Shown here piece after piece: positions 1 to 9,082 of a stretch of 64,000 bases of DNA. Positions within the stretch are counted from its first letter, which is position 1; each line of letters starts with the position of its first letter. The notes under the pieces were generated by a model. It was not told where the DNA came from, did no database searches, and saw only the letters and a list, made by a program, of their open reading frames with translations. Source of the stretch: an uncultured Dialister sp. GTDB taxonomy: Bacteria > Bacillota > Negativicutes > Veillonellales > Dialisteraceae. Position numbers and translations under genes: made by a program. The stretch is taken from positions 13,206 through 77,205 of the forward strand of contig CABQAR010000007.1 of assembly GCA_902462205.1 (NCBI GenBank). Reading direction: 5' to 3'.

Positions 1-566
1 TTGATTGATGCATCCCCGGTCAGAAATATCATCGATACGGGAATCGATGCCGTAAACACGGTAAATCCGATTTTCACCGCATCTTCATGGGGAATATCCG
101 CACTTTTCACCACGACCGCCATGACAGACATGATCAAGAACGCTCTCGGCCATGGATGCGGAATCAGCAGTGCAAGAATAAATGTGAGAGCAAAGATGGA
201 AACGATAATGCTCCTGAAATCAGTTACATATTTGTCAATATACCAGTAAGCAATCCTCTCTCCCAGACCGGAATCCTTCACAGCCGTAGCAATCAGGTAC
301 GCGCCGATGATCAGGTACATCATTGACGTCGTCCATGTAGAAAAGATAAGCTTGGTATCCGCCACCTTAAATACGGCCAGAAGCAGCAGATATAAAGCGG
401 ATGTATATCCCGGCTGCGCGATTCCGAACCCCCAGAATACCACGGTCATCATGGAAAGGGACAGGCACATGTGTCCCTCATTGCCGAGCGCGGGGATATC
501 TGCAAACCATAAGCCGATGGCAACCAGTATGCCAAGTATGAATCCTATAAAACGTTTATTTTTCAT
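1..566 (-). CDS. SLC13/DASS-type anion transporter, N-terminal part
   Basis: Only the first 188 codons are present; the gene runs off the left edge of the window. The start is the ATG at 566, preceded by GGAGG with 7 nt spacing. The visible protein is strongly hydrophobic with several membrane spans and has the look of the divalent-anion/citrate-succinate:Na+ (SLC13/DASS) family, which imports di- and tricarboxylates or related anions across the inner membrane. It lies 77 nt downstream of the UbiD-type decarboxylase gene on the same strand, so it may import the acid that enzyme decarboxylates; that link is inference. Family assignment is moderate because the C-terminal half with the signature region is missing. 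Confidence 0.65.
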   Translation of the reverse strand, partial: MKNKRFIGFILGILVAIGLWFADIPALGNEGHMCLSLSMMTVVFWGFGIAQPGYTSALYLLLLAVFKVADTKLIFSTWTTSMMYLIIGAYLIATAVKDSGLGERIAYWYIDKYVTDFRSIIVSIFALTFILALLIPHPWPRAFLIMSVMAVVVKSADIPHEDAVKIGFTVFTASIPVSMIFLTGDASI

Positions 567-643
567 TACGATTTCCTCCATAAGCCATGCCGGCATCCAA
601 GGACTGCCTGATGGCGGCAGCCCTTACCGGCGCCTGACCGTAA

Positions 644-2140
644 TTAACCCACGAAATCAGGAAGCCAGTGCTTTGGATCCACTTTCATGAATTGGCAACG
701 CTGGAATTTATCCTTCAATGCATACGGGACCGTGCAGTCAAATATCGCTTTGCAGGAAATGCCATGGACTCTGATGGACGGAGAGAATGCGGGATCATTG
801 GAAGGATCCAGCACATGGGTATGGACTCCCGGAATCGGAATAAAATCCACATCCCCCTGGAATCTGGTAGTCAATGCCCACATGACGTCATTCATATCAA
901 ATATATCTACATCCTCATCCACCAGGAACACATGCTTCATTTCCGAAAATGCGGAGAAGGCAAGCAGGGCGGCCTGTCTCTGGCGTCCCTCATCATTGAT
1001 GTTATTTTTTCTGAACTGGATGACGGTTACAAACTTTCCGCCTCCACAGGGCGCTGCATGGACATTCACAAGACGGCCCGGCATCGCCCGTTCGACCATA
1101 TCGATGACACTTGCTTCCGTCGGAATCCCCGCCATGGATACATGTTCATTGCTGGGTCCTATGCAGCTTTCCATGATCGGATCCTTCCGCATGGTAACCG
1201 CCTTGACTTTGATAACGGGAAGGAATGCAGGAAGATTATCTCCCTTTGCGTCTCCGGTATACCCCGGAAATTCCGGCATGGCCTTTCCTGTATTGGAATT
1301 GATATCCTCCCTCATCGTGATCCCCGGCGTCAATTCCCCTTCAATGACATATTCCGCATGGGCTATGCAAGTTTCCGGAATCGATACGCATCTGGCAAGT
1401 TCGACCGGACGTTTCCTCAAAGCCCCTGCGATCTGCAGTTCATTAAAGCCAAGAGGCGTCGTCGGTGCTTCGAAACCGGCCGACATGTAAATGGCAGGAT
1501 CAAGCCCTATGCTGATGGAAATAGGCATCGGCTTGTTCATTTTCAGATATTTTTCCCAGAAAACGCCCAGATGCCGGGACCCCGGCGTGATCCACATGGT
1601 CATTTCATCTTTTGACTGGATGCAGAGTCTGTGTATCGTTACATCTGTATCACCGTTTTCAGGATCCGTGCCGGAGCAGAGTCCCATCGTCACATAAGGG
1701 CCCGCATCCTCCGGTGTGTTCGTCGGTGCAGGAACCAGCTTGCGCAGATCGAAACCGGGATCCGTCACGCGGTAGACTATTTCCTGGCAGGGCGCTTTCG
1801 TATCAATGACTACCGGCTGGATGGGATTTTTCACTGCATTCCGCAGGAACCAGCCCAATTTCTTGTAATCCGTCCCCAAAAGCAGCCCCACTCTCTTACG
1901 GCTGGAAAGAATCCCTATCGCCACTCTGGATCCTGGAAATCCCTTCACCTGATTGAATACCATTGCCGGCCCTTCCTGTTTTGTCGGCCTCTCGACCGTT
2001 CCGCCGGCGCCTACATATCTGTAAATACCTGATATCTCGGCATCCGGGTCCGCTTCCACGTCTGTTTCCACAAGCTGTCCGGGCGTTCTTTTCAATAGTG
2101 CAAGGGCGCTCCTTAAATCATAAACTTCATTTTCCATCAT
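644..2140 (-). CDS. UbiD-family (prenylated-FMN) decarboxylase
   Basis: 498 aa, the usual length of UbiD-family enzymes, which use prenylated FMN to decarboxylate aromatic or unsaturated carboxylic acids reversibly in the cytoplasm. I start at the ATG at 2140 because AGGAGG lies 6 nt upstream; an upstream in-frame ATG at 2167 has no such site. Family features visible: the N-terminal cofactor region with VTIHRLCIQSK near residue 170, AEYVIEGEL near 262-270, and MPEFPGYTG near 288-296, whose Glu sits where the catalytic Glu of the family lies. The substrate is not identifiable; phenolic or other aryl acids are possible. No prFMN synthase (UbiX) gene is in the window. A MerR-type promoter lies upstream (2213-2243). 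Confidence 0.85.
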   Translation of the reverse strand: MMENEVYDLRSALALLKRTPGQLVETDVEADPDAEISGIYRYVGAGGTVERPTKQEGPAMVFNQVKGFPGSRVAIGILSSRKRVGLLLGTDYKKLGWFLRNAVKNPIQPVVIDTKAPCQEIVYRVTDPGFDLRKLVPAPTNTPEDAGPYVTMGLCSGTDPENGDTDVTIHRLCIQSKDEMTMWITPGSRHLGVFWEKYLKMNKPMPISISIGLDPAIYMSAGFEAPTTPLGFNELQIAGALRKRPVELARCVSIPETCIAHAEYVIEGELTPGITMREDINSNTGKAMPEFPGYTGDAKGDNLPAFLPVIKVKAVTMRKDPIMESCIGPSNEHVSMAGIPTEASVIDMVERAMPGRLVNVHAAPCGGGKFVTVIQFRKNNINDEGRQRQAALLAFSAFSEMKHVFLVDEDVDIFDMNDVMWALTTRFQGDVDFIPIPGVHTHVLDPSNDPAFSPSIRVHGISCKAIFDCTVPYALKDKFQRCQFMKVDPKHWLPDFVG

Positions 2141-2212
2141 AAAAAACCTCCTGACTGTAAAAATCATCTTCCGCCAGCTCCGGCGGAATAGGGATTTACC
2201 CTGATTGGCCAG

Positions 2213-2243
2213 ATCATAATCTGTAATGTCGGAATACAGTCAA
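2213..2243 (-). promoter_or_regulatory. MerR-type promoter of the ubiD-like gene (19-bp spacer)
   Basis: Reading the minus strand, TTGACT (2243-2238) and TATGAT (2218-2213) are separated by 19 bp, the over-long spacing typical of MerR-activated promoters. The spacer holds the dyad CTGTA-N9-TACAG (2221-2239). The same half-sites at the same spacing occur in front of the adjacent merR gene (3171-3189). Sequence elements are direct observation; control by that MerR is inference. Confidence 0.7.
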
Positions 2244-2281
2244 GAGGTTATTTTCAAATTATTTTATTTTTTTACTTCTAT

Positions 2282-3112
2282 TTATTTTTTCTTTCTCACC
2301 GGCGCCTGCAGCAGTCCGAAATCCGTATTGCTCCTGCTGTTGTAGAACGTCGTGTCCAGCAGGCATATATCAATCATGTCGCCGCAAAGTTCATATCCGT
2401 TGCTATCAATCCACCGGACCAGTTCTTTCAGCTTATCCGTATCATAAGGCATTCCGTATTTATACATGCACGCATACTCGCCGGCAGGCATATCGATAAC
2501 GGTTCCTTCATATTCACTCCATGGATAAAGGAATACGCAGCTGCCCGCTCCATCATCCGGATTCCCTGATAAAATGCTTTCCTTTCGGAAAATAGAGCCG
2601 AATCCGCAGGAAGGGATCGATCCCTGCTTATAAACCTCGTTCCATATATCCATCATGGTCAGATGAAGGTTTTCCCTGCCTATGGGCTGGATATACTCCT
2701 TGAAAACCGCCCTCAGCCCTCTGTAATGCTTGACAAAGGGCTCGAAAAACTGTGTCTCGTCAGCATCTATGGCATCTTCGTACAGGGAAAGCCTCAACTT
2801 GATTGCTTCCCTCATACGGTTCAGGGCTCCTATTTTTTCTGTCAGCAATTTTTTCTGCATTCCCAGAAGCTCTATTTCCTTGCTTGGCGTCCTGTCTTCG
2901 AAATGCAGCAATATTTCCTTTAATCCGATTCCCAGATTTTTCAGAAAGCAGATTTCCCGCAGAAAGGGAATCTGTTTCTTGCTGTAATACCGATACCCGT
3001 TTTCATCTACCCGTATCGGCCTGAACAATCCGATATCATCGTAATAAATCAGCGTCTGCCGCGTAATCCCATGAAGGCATGCCATCTGGCTGATCGACAA
3101 TAAATCCTCCAT
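2282..3112 (-). CDS. MerR-family transcriptional regulator with C-terminal effector domain
   Basis: 276 aa. The ATG at 3112 is preferred over one 21 nt upstream because AAGGAGG lies just before it. Residues about 5-75 form the MerR winged helix-turn-helix (LLSISQMACLHGITRQTLIYYDDIGL...YRYYSKKQ is split around the wing), followed by a coiled dimerisation helix near residues 80-120, then a domain of about 150 residues resembling the GyrI-like/BmrR multidrug-binding fold. Such proteins twist promoters with 19-bp spacers when a small ligand binds. It sits between an MFS efflux gene and the ubiD-like gene, and identical dyads precede merR and ubiD. The inducer is unknown. Confidence 0.85.
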   Translation of the reverse strand: MEDLLSISQMACLHGITRQTLIYYDDIGLFRPIRVDENGYRYYSKKQIPFLREICFLKNLGIGLKEILLHFEDRTPSKEIELLGMQKKLLTEKIGALNRMREAIKLRLSLYEDAIDADETQFFEPFVKHYRGLRAVFKEYIQPIGRENLHLTMMDIWNEVYKQGSIPSCGFGSIFRKESILSGNPDDGAGSCVFLYPWSEYEGTVIDMPAGEYACMYKYGMPYDTDKLKELVRWIDSNGYELCGDMIDICLLDTTFYNSRSNTDFGLLQAPVRKKK

Positions 3113-3170
3113 TGCGTCCTCCTTCCTTTTCATTCATCTGCCTGTTTCTTTCATTATATGGAGTTTACTA

Positions 3171-3189
3171 CTGTATAGCAGCTATACAG
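3171..3189 (-). promoter_or_regulatory. Dyad operator upstream of merR
   Basis: CTGTATAGCAGCTATACAG is an 8-bp perfect inverted repeat with 3-bp centre, i.e. CTGTA-N9-TACAG. A TATAAT -10 box lies at 3158-3153, so the dyad overlaps the -35 region of merR. It shares half-sites and spacing with the dyad in the ubiD promoter. Confidence 0.65.
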
Positions 3190-3259
3190 CATTATTTAAT
3201 ATTCTTATTACTTCCTCCAAGAAATCTTCCCACCTACGACCGGTTGTCCGACCATCACG

Positions 3260-4453
3260 TTATTTTTCCAGCTCTTTCCTATGGGCAGGAACAATCATCC
3301 TGTAAAAGCAGAGCAGCCCGGAAATATATCCTGCCGTCATAATGATTCCCATGGGAAGTGCCGTATGATCCCCTGCAATCCCGACCACAGGCATCATGAC
3401 GCCGCCAAGAACCATGGAAAAGAAACCGATCAGCGCGGAGCCGCTTCCTGCATTCTTACCGCAACGTGACATGGCCAGCGCCACAGATGCAGCCCCCATC
3501 AGGGAAAGCGGCGTCACCGTCACGAAAAGGGCTGCCACTACATACCATAACGGGGCTTCTAAAATGATTCCTCCCAGCAGGAACAGGGACGCGACGAAAG
3601 GCAGCCAGAGGGAAAAACGTAAGATGACCACTTCCCGTACCGTGCCTGCCAGTTTGGCCGGCAATGCTCCCATGGCCATCAGCCCCAGGCCTATCACGCC
3701 GAAAATATAACTGTAAGTCTGCGGCGACACGCCGTAAATGTTCTGAAACAGAAAGGACGATCCTGCAATATAGGAAAAGAAGGAGCCGAAGACGAAACAC
3801 TGGACCAGGCAATGCCCAAAGAAGTAACGATCCTTCAGCAATGCGGGAAAAGCGGAAAAGCTGGACCGGAAATCAGGAACCCTGTGCGACACCGGCAGCG
3901 TTTCTTTGAAAAGAAGAGTGGCTCCCATCTGTACCGCCCCCACAAGGACCAGGACGATAAACACGCCGTGCCAGGAAAAGAATTGTAAGATCTGCGCGCC
4001 AAGGACAGGAGCGGCAATCGGCGCAATTCCGTTGACGCTCATCAGGATGGCAAGGAAACGCATCAGTTCCGCCCCATCGCAGATGTCCCTCGTGATGGCA
4101 CGGGCGATAACGATGCCAAAAGCCCCGGACAGTCCCTGTATGAATCGAAAGAGCAGAAACATATAAATATCCTGCGACACGGCACAGACAAAGGAAGATA
4201 CTGTGAATCCCGCCATGCCGAGCAATAAAGGAATCTTGCGCCCCATCCGGTCACTGACCGGCCCGCCGAATATCTGTCCCAATGCCATGCCGACCATGGT
4301 CATGGTCAGCGTCATCTGCGTCATGGAAGTAGAAATTCCAAGATCAGCCTGAAACTCAGGAAGCGCCGGCAGATACATATCCGTGGAAAGTGGCGCCATG
4401 GCCGTCATGACGCCAAGAAATACGATAAGGAACCAGCTGTTCTTTTTCTCCAT
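3260..4453 (-). CDS. Bcr/CflA-type MFS drug/metabolite exporter
   Basis: 397 aa with about 12 hydrophobic segments, the standard size for 12-TM MFS drug:H+ antiporters. The N terminus (STDMYLPALPEFQADLG) and loop 2-3 motif A (GGPVSDRMGRKIPLLLG, residues about 63-79) are typical of the Bcr/CflA subfamily, which exports drugs or small metabolites. Upstream gene of merR on the same strand, 147 nt apart, so it could share the regulator, although no copy of the merR dyad is seen at its own promoter. Substrate unknown. Confidence 0.85.
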   Translation of the reverse strand: MEKKNSWFLIVFLGVMTAMAPLSTDMYLPALPEFQADLGISTSMTQMTLTMTMVGMALGQIFGGPVSDRMGRKIPLLLGMAGFTVSSFVCAVSQDIYMFLLFRFIQGLSGAFGIVIARAITRDICDGAELMRFLAILMSVNGIAPIAAPVLGAQILQFFSWHGVFIVLVLVGAVQMGATLLFKETLPVSHRVPDFRSSFSAFPALLKDRYFFGHCLVQCFVFGSFFSYIAGSSFLFQNIYGVSPQTYSYIFGVIGLGLMAMGALPAKLAGTVREVVILRFSLWLPFVASLFLLGGIILEAPLWYVVAALFVTVTPLSLMGAASVALAMSRCGKNAGSGSALIGFFSMVLGGVMMPVVGIAGDHTALPMGIIMTAGYISGLLCFYRMIVPAHRKELEK

Positions 4454-4536
4454 AATCCCTCACAAAAAAATAAAACATCCGCGCATAGCACACGGACGGA
4501 TTGCAATTCATTTTCAAACGCAGAAATGATAGCGTT

Positions 4537-4566
4537 ATTATACCGCAGAATGACGTTATTTTTCAA
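4537..4566 (-). promoter_or_regulatory. Sigma-A-type promoter of the MFS gene
   Basis: Minus strand TTGAAA (4566-4561), 18-bp spacer, TATAAT (4542-4537), 84 nt before the MFS start codon. Confidence 0.65.
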
Positions 4567-4598
4567 AAATTATTTTCTTACACCAATCCTTTCCACGC

Positions 4599-4635
4599 AA
4601 AAAAGAACCGGCTCCTTTTTACGGGAACCGGTTTT
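4599..4635 (-). terminator. Rho-independent terminator of gdhA
   Basis: Minus-strand hairpin AACCGGTTCC...GGAGCCGGTT followed by CTTTTTT, 12 nt past the glutamate dehydrogenase stop. Confidence 0.85.
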
Positions 4636-4646
4636 CTGCTGATTCA

Positions 4647-5903
4647 TTATCCTAAGAAACCTCTGGTATTCTGTGCTTCTACGACACGCTGGAGGGCGAG
4701 CATGTAAGCCGCCAGGCGGAACGTGACTTTGTATTTTTCTTTCAGCGCAAGGACGTCTTCATAGCCCTGGCGCATTTTCAGCTGCAGCTTTTCATTATAT
4801 TCTTCTTCCGTCCAGTAGTAGCCTGTACGGTTCTGCACCCATTCAAAATAGGAACCGACGACGCCGCCTACGTTGGACATGACGTCGGGAAGCACTTCGA
4901 TGCCGTGCTTTTCAAAGTATGCATCCGCTTCTTCCGTGGTCGGGCCGTTTGCACCTTCCAGAATGAGAGGGGCTTTGACCTTATCCATCGTGCCTGCGTT
5001 GAGCTGGTTTTCCAGCGCCGCCATGAAAAGCACGTCCACCTTCTGTCCGAAGAGTTCTTCATCAGGAATGATCGTCGCTCCTGCTTCCGTATATCCGGCA
5101 AGGGATCTGCCGTGGGAGTTGGCATAGACGTACATCGCTTCGATATCGAGTCCGTTCGGATTATGCCATGTGCCGTTGATATCTCCAATGGTGGTGATCT
5201 TGACGCCTTCCCGATACATCAGAAGGGCGCCTACGGAGCCTACGTTGCCGAAGCCCTGTACGGCCATCGTCAGATTTTTCAGTTCTTTATGGTTTTTCTC
5301 GCACCATGTGGCAAGGGTGAAAAGAAGCCCTCTGCCCGTGGCTTCATTTCTACCGAGAGAGCCGCCGGTCACAAGGGGTTTTCCCGTGACGACGCCCGGT
5401 TCCCATTTCCCTGCCAGCGTGGAGTATTCATCAGCGATCCACGCCATAATCTGGCCGTTCGTATTTACGTCCGGCGCCGGCACGTCTTTATCCGGTCCGA
5501 TGATCGGGAAAATCCTACGGACATAACCGCGGGTCAGGCGCTGGAGCTCACGCTGGGACAATTTATGCGGATCCACCTTGATGCCGCCTTTTGCACCGCC
5601 GTAAGGGATATTTCCGATGGCGTTCTTAATGGTCATCCATGCGGCAAGAGCCTTGACTTCGTTTTCGTCAGAGGCCGGATGGAAACGGATGCCGCCCTTG
5701 GCAGCGCCTCTGGCTGTATTGTGCTGAACGCGGTAGCCGGAAAATACTTCCACGTGTCCGTCATCCATGGTAATCGGAATGCTGACGGTCAGTTCTCTTT
5801 CCGGATATCTGACGAATTCATATTCATTCTTTGTATACCCTAAAACGTCTGCCGCCTTGTCTAAAATGTGCAGCATATTTTCATAAGGATTATAATTGGC
5901 CAT
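4647..5903 (-). CDS. gdhA: Glutamate dehydrogenase (Glu/Leu/Phe/Val dehydrogenase family)
   Basis: 418 aa, matching the hexameric catabolic-type glutamate dehydrogenases (RocG/GudB-like). It interconverts glutamate and 2-oxoglutarate plus ammonia with NAD(P). Substrate-domain motifs: RVQHNTARGAAKGGIRFHP (about 58-76) and PYGGAKGGIKVDP, with the catalytic Lys near 105; the Rossmann GFGNVGSVGA is near residue 220. The start at 5903 has GAGGTGATG before it. Monocistronic with its own terminator. Next to two Na+-coupled amino acid transporters, it suggests glutamate catabolism for energy; cofactor preference cannot be read reliably. Confidence 0.95.
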   Translation of the reverse strand: MANYNPYENMLHILDKAADVLGYTKNEYEFVRYPERELTVSIPITMDDGHVEVFSGYRVQHNTARGAAKGGIRFHPASDENEVKALAAWMTIKNAIGNIPYGGAKGGIKVDPHKLSQRELQRLTRGYVRRIFPIIGPDKDVPAPDVNTNGQIMAWIADEYSTLAGKWEPGVVTGKPLVTGGSLGRNEATGRGLLFTLATWCEKNHKELKNLTMAVQGFGNVGSVGALLMYREGVKITTIGDINGTWHNPNGLDIEAMYVYANSHGRSLAGYTEAGATIIPDEELFGQKVDVLFMAALENQLNAGTMDKVKAPLILEGANGPTTEEADAYFEKHGIEVLPDVMSNVGGVVGSYFEWVQNRTGYYWTEEEYNEKLQLKMRQGYEDVLALKEKYKVTFRLAAYMLALQRVVEAQNTRGFLG

Positions 5904-6088
5904 TTCATCACCTCAGTAAGAAATATAAAATGAACATCTTTTATAAATATAGCACTTTTTAATTGGTTGTGTTATTAAATTATCATAGTATGAGTTATTT
6001 CTATCATTGATGGAAGGGCAATTACAGAAAGGCAATACTGCTTCCCTTTCACCGGAACGACAGATAAAGATATTTTTCTTCTGACATC

Positions 6089-6120
6089 AAAAAAAAGCCC
6101 TCCGCAAAGGAAGGCTTTTT
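6089..6120 (-). terminator. Terminator of first NSS transporter
   Basis: Minus-strand hairpin AAGCCTTCC-TTTGC-GGAGGGCTT followed by eight T residues, 6 nt after the stop at 6127. Confidence 0.85.
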
Positions 6121-6126
6121 GCCGCT

Positions 6127-7482
6127 TTATATCAATCCGCGCACGACGATGACGAAAATCAGGACGGGCAGGACGAACTGGAAATAAGGTTTCAGCCAGC
6201 GGGGAATCTTCATGCCTTCCCCTGTATTGGTTTCCTCCAGATACCGATCGAAGCCCCAGCCGTATTTCGATACGCAGAAGAGCGCGAAAATCAGGGAACC
6301 AATCGGCAGTACGAGGTTGCTCACAATGAAATCCTCGCTGTCCAGAATGCCTTTCGTTCCAAGCACCTGCACGTCAGACCACAGATTAAACCCAAGCACG
6401 CAGGGGATGCTGCCGAAGAATACGAGAGGCAGGAGGATGTAAACGGCTTTTTTACGGCTCCAGCCGAAATTATCCATGCAGTTTCCGATGAGCGCCTCAA
6501 ATACGGCGGTGACGGTCGAAAAGCTGGCGAACGTCATGAAGACGAAGAAGAGTGCCCCCCACAGCTGTCCCATGGACATGTCGATGAAAATATTCGGCAG
6601 CGTCACGAAAATCAGGGACGGTCCCTGGTCCGGTTCCACGCCGAAGGCAAAGCAGGCAGGGAATATGATCATGCCTGCCAGAAGGGCGACGAACGTATCC
6701 AGCGCGGTGATCCGCACCGCTTCTCCGCCAAGGCTGTTTTTCTTATCCATGTAGCTCGCAAATATTTCCATGGAGCCCTGCCCGACGGACAGCGTGAAGA
6801 ACGCCTGGTTCATGGCTGCCGTCGCCACGTTCCCCAGTCCGGCTTCCACCGCGCGGTTCCAGTCGGGAAGAAGGTAGAACTCCAAGCCTTTTTCACCGCC
6901 GGGAATCATCGCGCTGTTCACTGCCAAAAGGACGATCAGTCCAAGCAGTCCGAGCATCATCACCTTGGTGACTTTTTCCAGACTTTTCTGTACTCCTCCG
7001 ACGCAGACGAGGAAGCCTACCAGAACGGTCAGCCCCATGAATACCATCAGCTCCATCGGGTCGGAAACCATCTTGCCAAAGGTGGCTCCCACCTGTTCCG
7101 GCGTCGCCCCTGCAAAGGTGCCGTTGATGAATTTCCAGAAATAATCCACCATCCATCCGGATATCGTGGTGTAGTAAATCATAAGGATGTAACTGCCGAT
7201 AAGGCATACCCATCCATGAAGGTGCCAGTACGACCCCTTCGGTTCCAGCATTTCAAATCCGCGGAGCGCGCTCTTGTGGCTCGCGCGGCCGACCGCCAGT
7301 TCCATGGTGACCACGGGTATGCCGAGCAGTATCAGGAAGGCGAGGTAGAAAAGGACGAACACCGCCCCGCCGTACTGGCCTGTGATATATGGGAATTTCC
7401 ATACATTCCCGATGCCGATAGCACAGCCTGCACTGACCAGCAGGAACCCCAGCCTTGATTTAAAACTGTCTCTCTCTTCCAT
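6127..7482 (-). CDS. Na+-dependent amino acid transporter, NSS/SNF family (copy 1)
   Basis: 451 aa. The N-terminal signature SRLGFLLVSAGCAIGIGNVWKFPY contains the unwound TM1 that binds Na+ and substrate in LeuT/MhsT-type neurotransmitter:sodium symporters; about 11-12 membrane segments follow. It imports an amino acid with Na+. The neighbouring gene encodes a paralogue of exactly the same length. A substrate cannot be assigned; hydrophobic or aromatic amino acids are common for bacterial members. Terminated by a strong hairpin at 6089-6120. Confidence 0.93.
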   Translation of the reverse strand: MEERDSFKSRLGFLLVSAGCAIGIGNVWKFPYITGQYGGAVFVLFYLAFLILLGIPVVTMELAVGRASHKSALRGFEMLEPKGSYWHLHGWVCLIGSYILMIYYTTISGWMVDYFWKFINGTFAGATPEQVGATFGKMVSDPMELMVFMGLTVLVGFLVCVGGVQKSLEKVTKVMMLGLLGLIVLLAVNSAMIPGGEKGLEFYLLPDWNRAVEAGLGNVATAAMNQAFFTLSVGQGSMEIFASYMDKKNSLGGEAVRITALDTFVALLAGMIIFPACFAFGVEPDQGPSLIFVTLPNIFIDMSMGQLWGALFFVFMTFASFSTVTAVFEALIGNCMDNFGWSRKKAVYILLPLVFFGSIPCVLGFNLWSDVQVLGTKGILDSEDFIVSNLVLPIGSLIFALFCVSKYGWGFDRYLEETNTGEGMKIPRWLKPYFQFVLPVLIFVIVVRGLI

Positions 7483-7584
7483 GCTTCTTTCCTCCGGTTT
7501 AAACGGCCTTCCGCCGCATAAGGACTTCCGTCCCTGTAAATAATCAATACCTGCCTGTCTCCGGCAGATATCTGCTGCTGTTTT

Positions 7585-8940
7585 TTACACTAGGCCCCTG
7601 ATTAAGATGACCAGGATCAGCAGGGGCAGCACATACTGGAAATACGGCTTCAGCGCCCGCGGCATTTTCAGGCCGCTTCCCTTGTTCACTTCTTCCAGAT
7701 ATTTATCGAACCCCCAGCCCCATTTCGTCACGCAGAACAGGAGATAGACAAGCGCTCCACCGGGAAGGAGCAGATTGCTCACAAGGAAATCTTCACTGTC
7801 CAGCACATCCCTCGCCCCGATGAACTGCATGCCGGAAAGCACATTATATCCGAGCACGCAGGGAATGCTTCCTATGAAGATGATGGCCAGATTGACAAGC
7901 ACCGCCTTCTTCCGGCTCCACCCGAAATTATCAATACAGCAGGCAATCAGATTTTCAAAAACAGCAGTCACGGTGGAAAAGCTGGCAAAGGTCATAAATA
8001 CGAAGAACAGCGCGCCCCATAATTGTCCGAGCGGCATATTCACAAAAATCTTCGGCAGCGTGATGAAAATCAGGGACGGTCCCTGATCGGGCTGCACATC
8101 ATAGGCGAAGCAGGCAGGGAAAATAATCAGGCCTGACAGAAACGCCACGAAGGTATCCAGCGCGGTGATCCGCACCGCTTCTCCGGTCAGTGTGAAATCA
8201 TCAGACATGTAGCTTCCGAATATTTCTATCGCCGCAATGCCGAGGGACAGCGTAAAGAACGCCTGATTCATGGCAGCCGCCGCCACGTTTCCGATTCCTG
8301 CCTCCACGGCCCTTCCCCAGTCAGGAAGAAGGTAAAAGGCAAGTCCCGGACCACCGCCTTCCAGTATCAGGCTGTGCCCCGCCAGAAGAACAATCAGGCC
8401 GAGGAGCCCCATCATCATGATTTTCGTGACCCGTTCCAGACCGCCCTGCACGCCGAAGCCGCAGACGGCAAATCCCAGAAACACGGTAATCGCCATAAAA
8501 ATCCCCATTTCCCATGGATTACCGAGCATCACCCCGAAAATTCCTCCCATCGCATCCGTAGGGACGTGGCTGAACGTGCCGTTGACAAATTTCCAGAAAT
8601 AAGCAAGCATCCATCCGGAAACGGTCGTGTAGTACAGCATGAGCAGGTAACAGCCAAGGATGCAGAACCAGCCATGGACATGCCATGCGCTTCCTTCCGG
8701 TTCCAGCTTCTTGTACCCGAGCACGGCGCTTTTACGGCTGCCGCGCCCCACCGCCAGTTCCATGGTCATGACGGGAATCCCCATCAGCACCAGAAAGGCA
8801 AGATAAAACAGCACAAAAACAGCGCCGCCGTACTGACCGGTGATATACGGAAATTTCCACACATTCCCGATGCCGATGGCACAACCCGCGCTGACCAGAA
8901 GAAACCCCAAACGGGATTTAAAAGTATCTCGTTCTCCCAT
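7585..8940 (-). CDS. Na+-dependent amino acid transporter, NSS/SNF family (copy 2)
   Basis: 451 aa when started at the ATG at 8940 (GGAG upstream). This start aligns the two paralogues residue for residue (GERDTFKSRLGFLLVSAGCA versus EERDSFKSRLGFLLVSAGCA); an upstream in-frame ATG would add 18 residues with no family counterpart. Same NSS features as copy 1, with divergence in the loops and in the third to fifth spans. A 102-nt gap without an obvious terminator separates it from copy 1, so both may be co-transcribed. A tandem duplication with probable substrate divergence is inferred. Confidence 0.93.
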   Translation of the reverse strand: MGERDTFKSRLGFLLVSAGCAIGIGNVWKFPYITGQYGGAVFVLFYLAFLVLMGIPVMTMELAVGRGSRKSAVLGYKKLEPEGSAWHVHGWFCILGCYLLMLYYTTVSGWMLAYFWKFVNGTFSHVPTDAMGGIFGVMLGNPWEMGIFMAITVFLGFAVCGFGVQGGLERVTKIMMMGLLGLIVLLAGHSLILEGGGPGLAFYLLPDWGRAVEAGIGNVAAAAMNQAFFTLSLGIAAIEIFGSYMSDDFTLTGEAVRITALDTFVAFLSGLIIFPACFAYDVQPDQGPSLIFITLPKIFVNMPLGQLWGALFFVFMTFASFSTVTAVFENLIACCIDNFGWSRKKAVLVNLAIIFIGSIPCVLGYNVLSGMQFIGARDVLDSEDFLVSNLLLPGGALVYLLFCVTKWGWGFDKYLEEVNKGSGLKMPRALKPYFQYVLPLLILVILIRGLV

Positions 8941-9082
8941 GTTTCCAAGCTCCGTTATGTTGAATATATAATCACTCTGAATTGACACATACATTTAATA
9001 ATAACTCGCAGAATCGATTCTGCCAAGCCCCTATTTTCAGAGCGTTCCTGCCGCACTTCCGTATATCTGCCCTTTATTTCCC

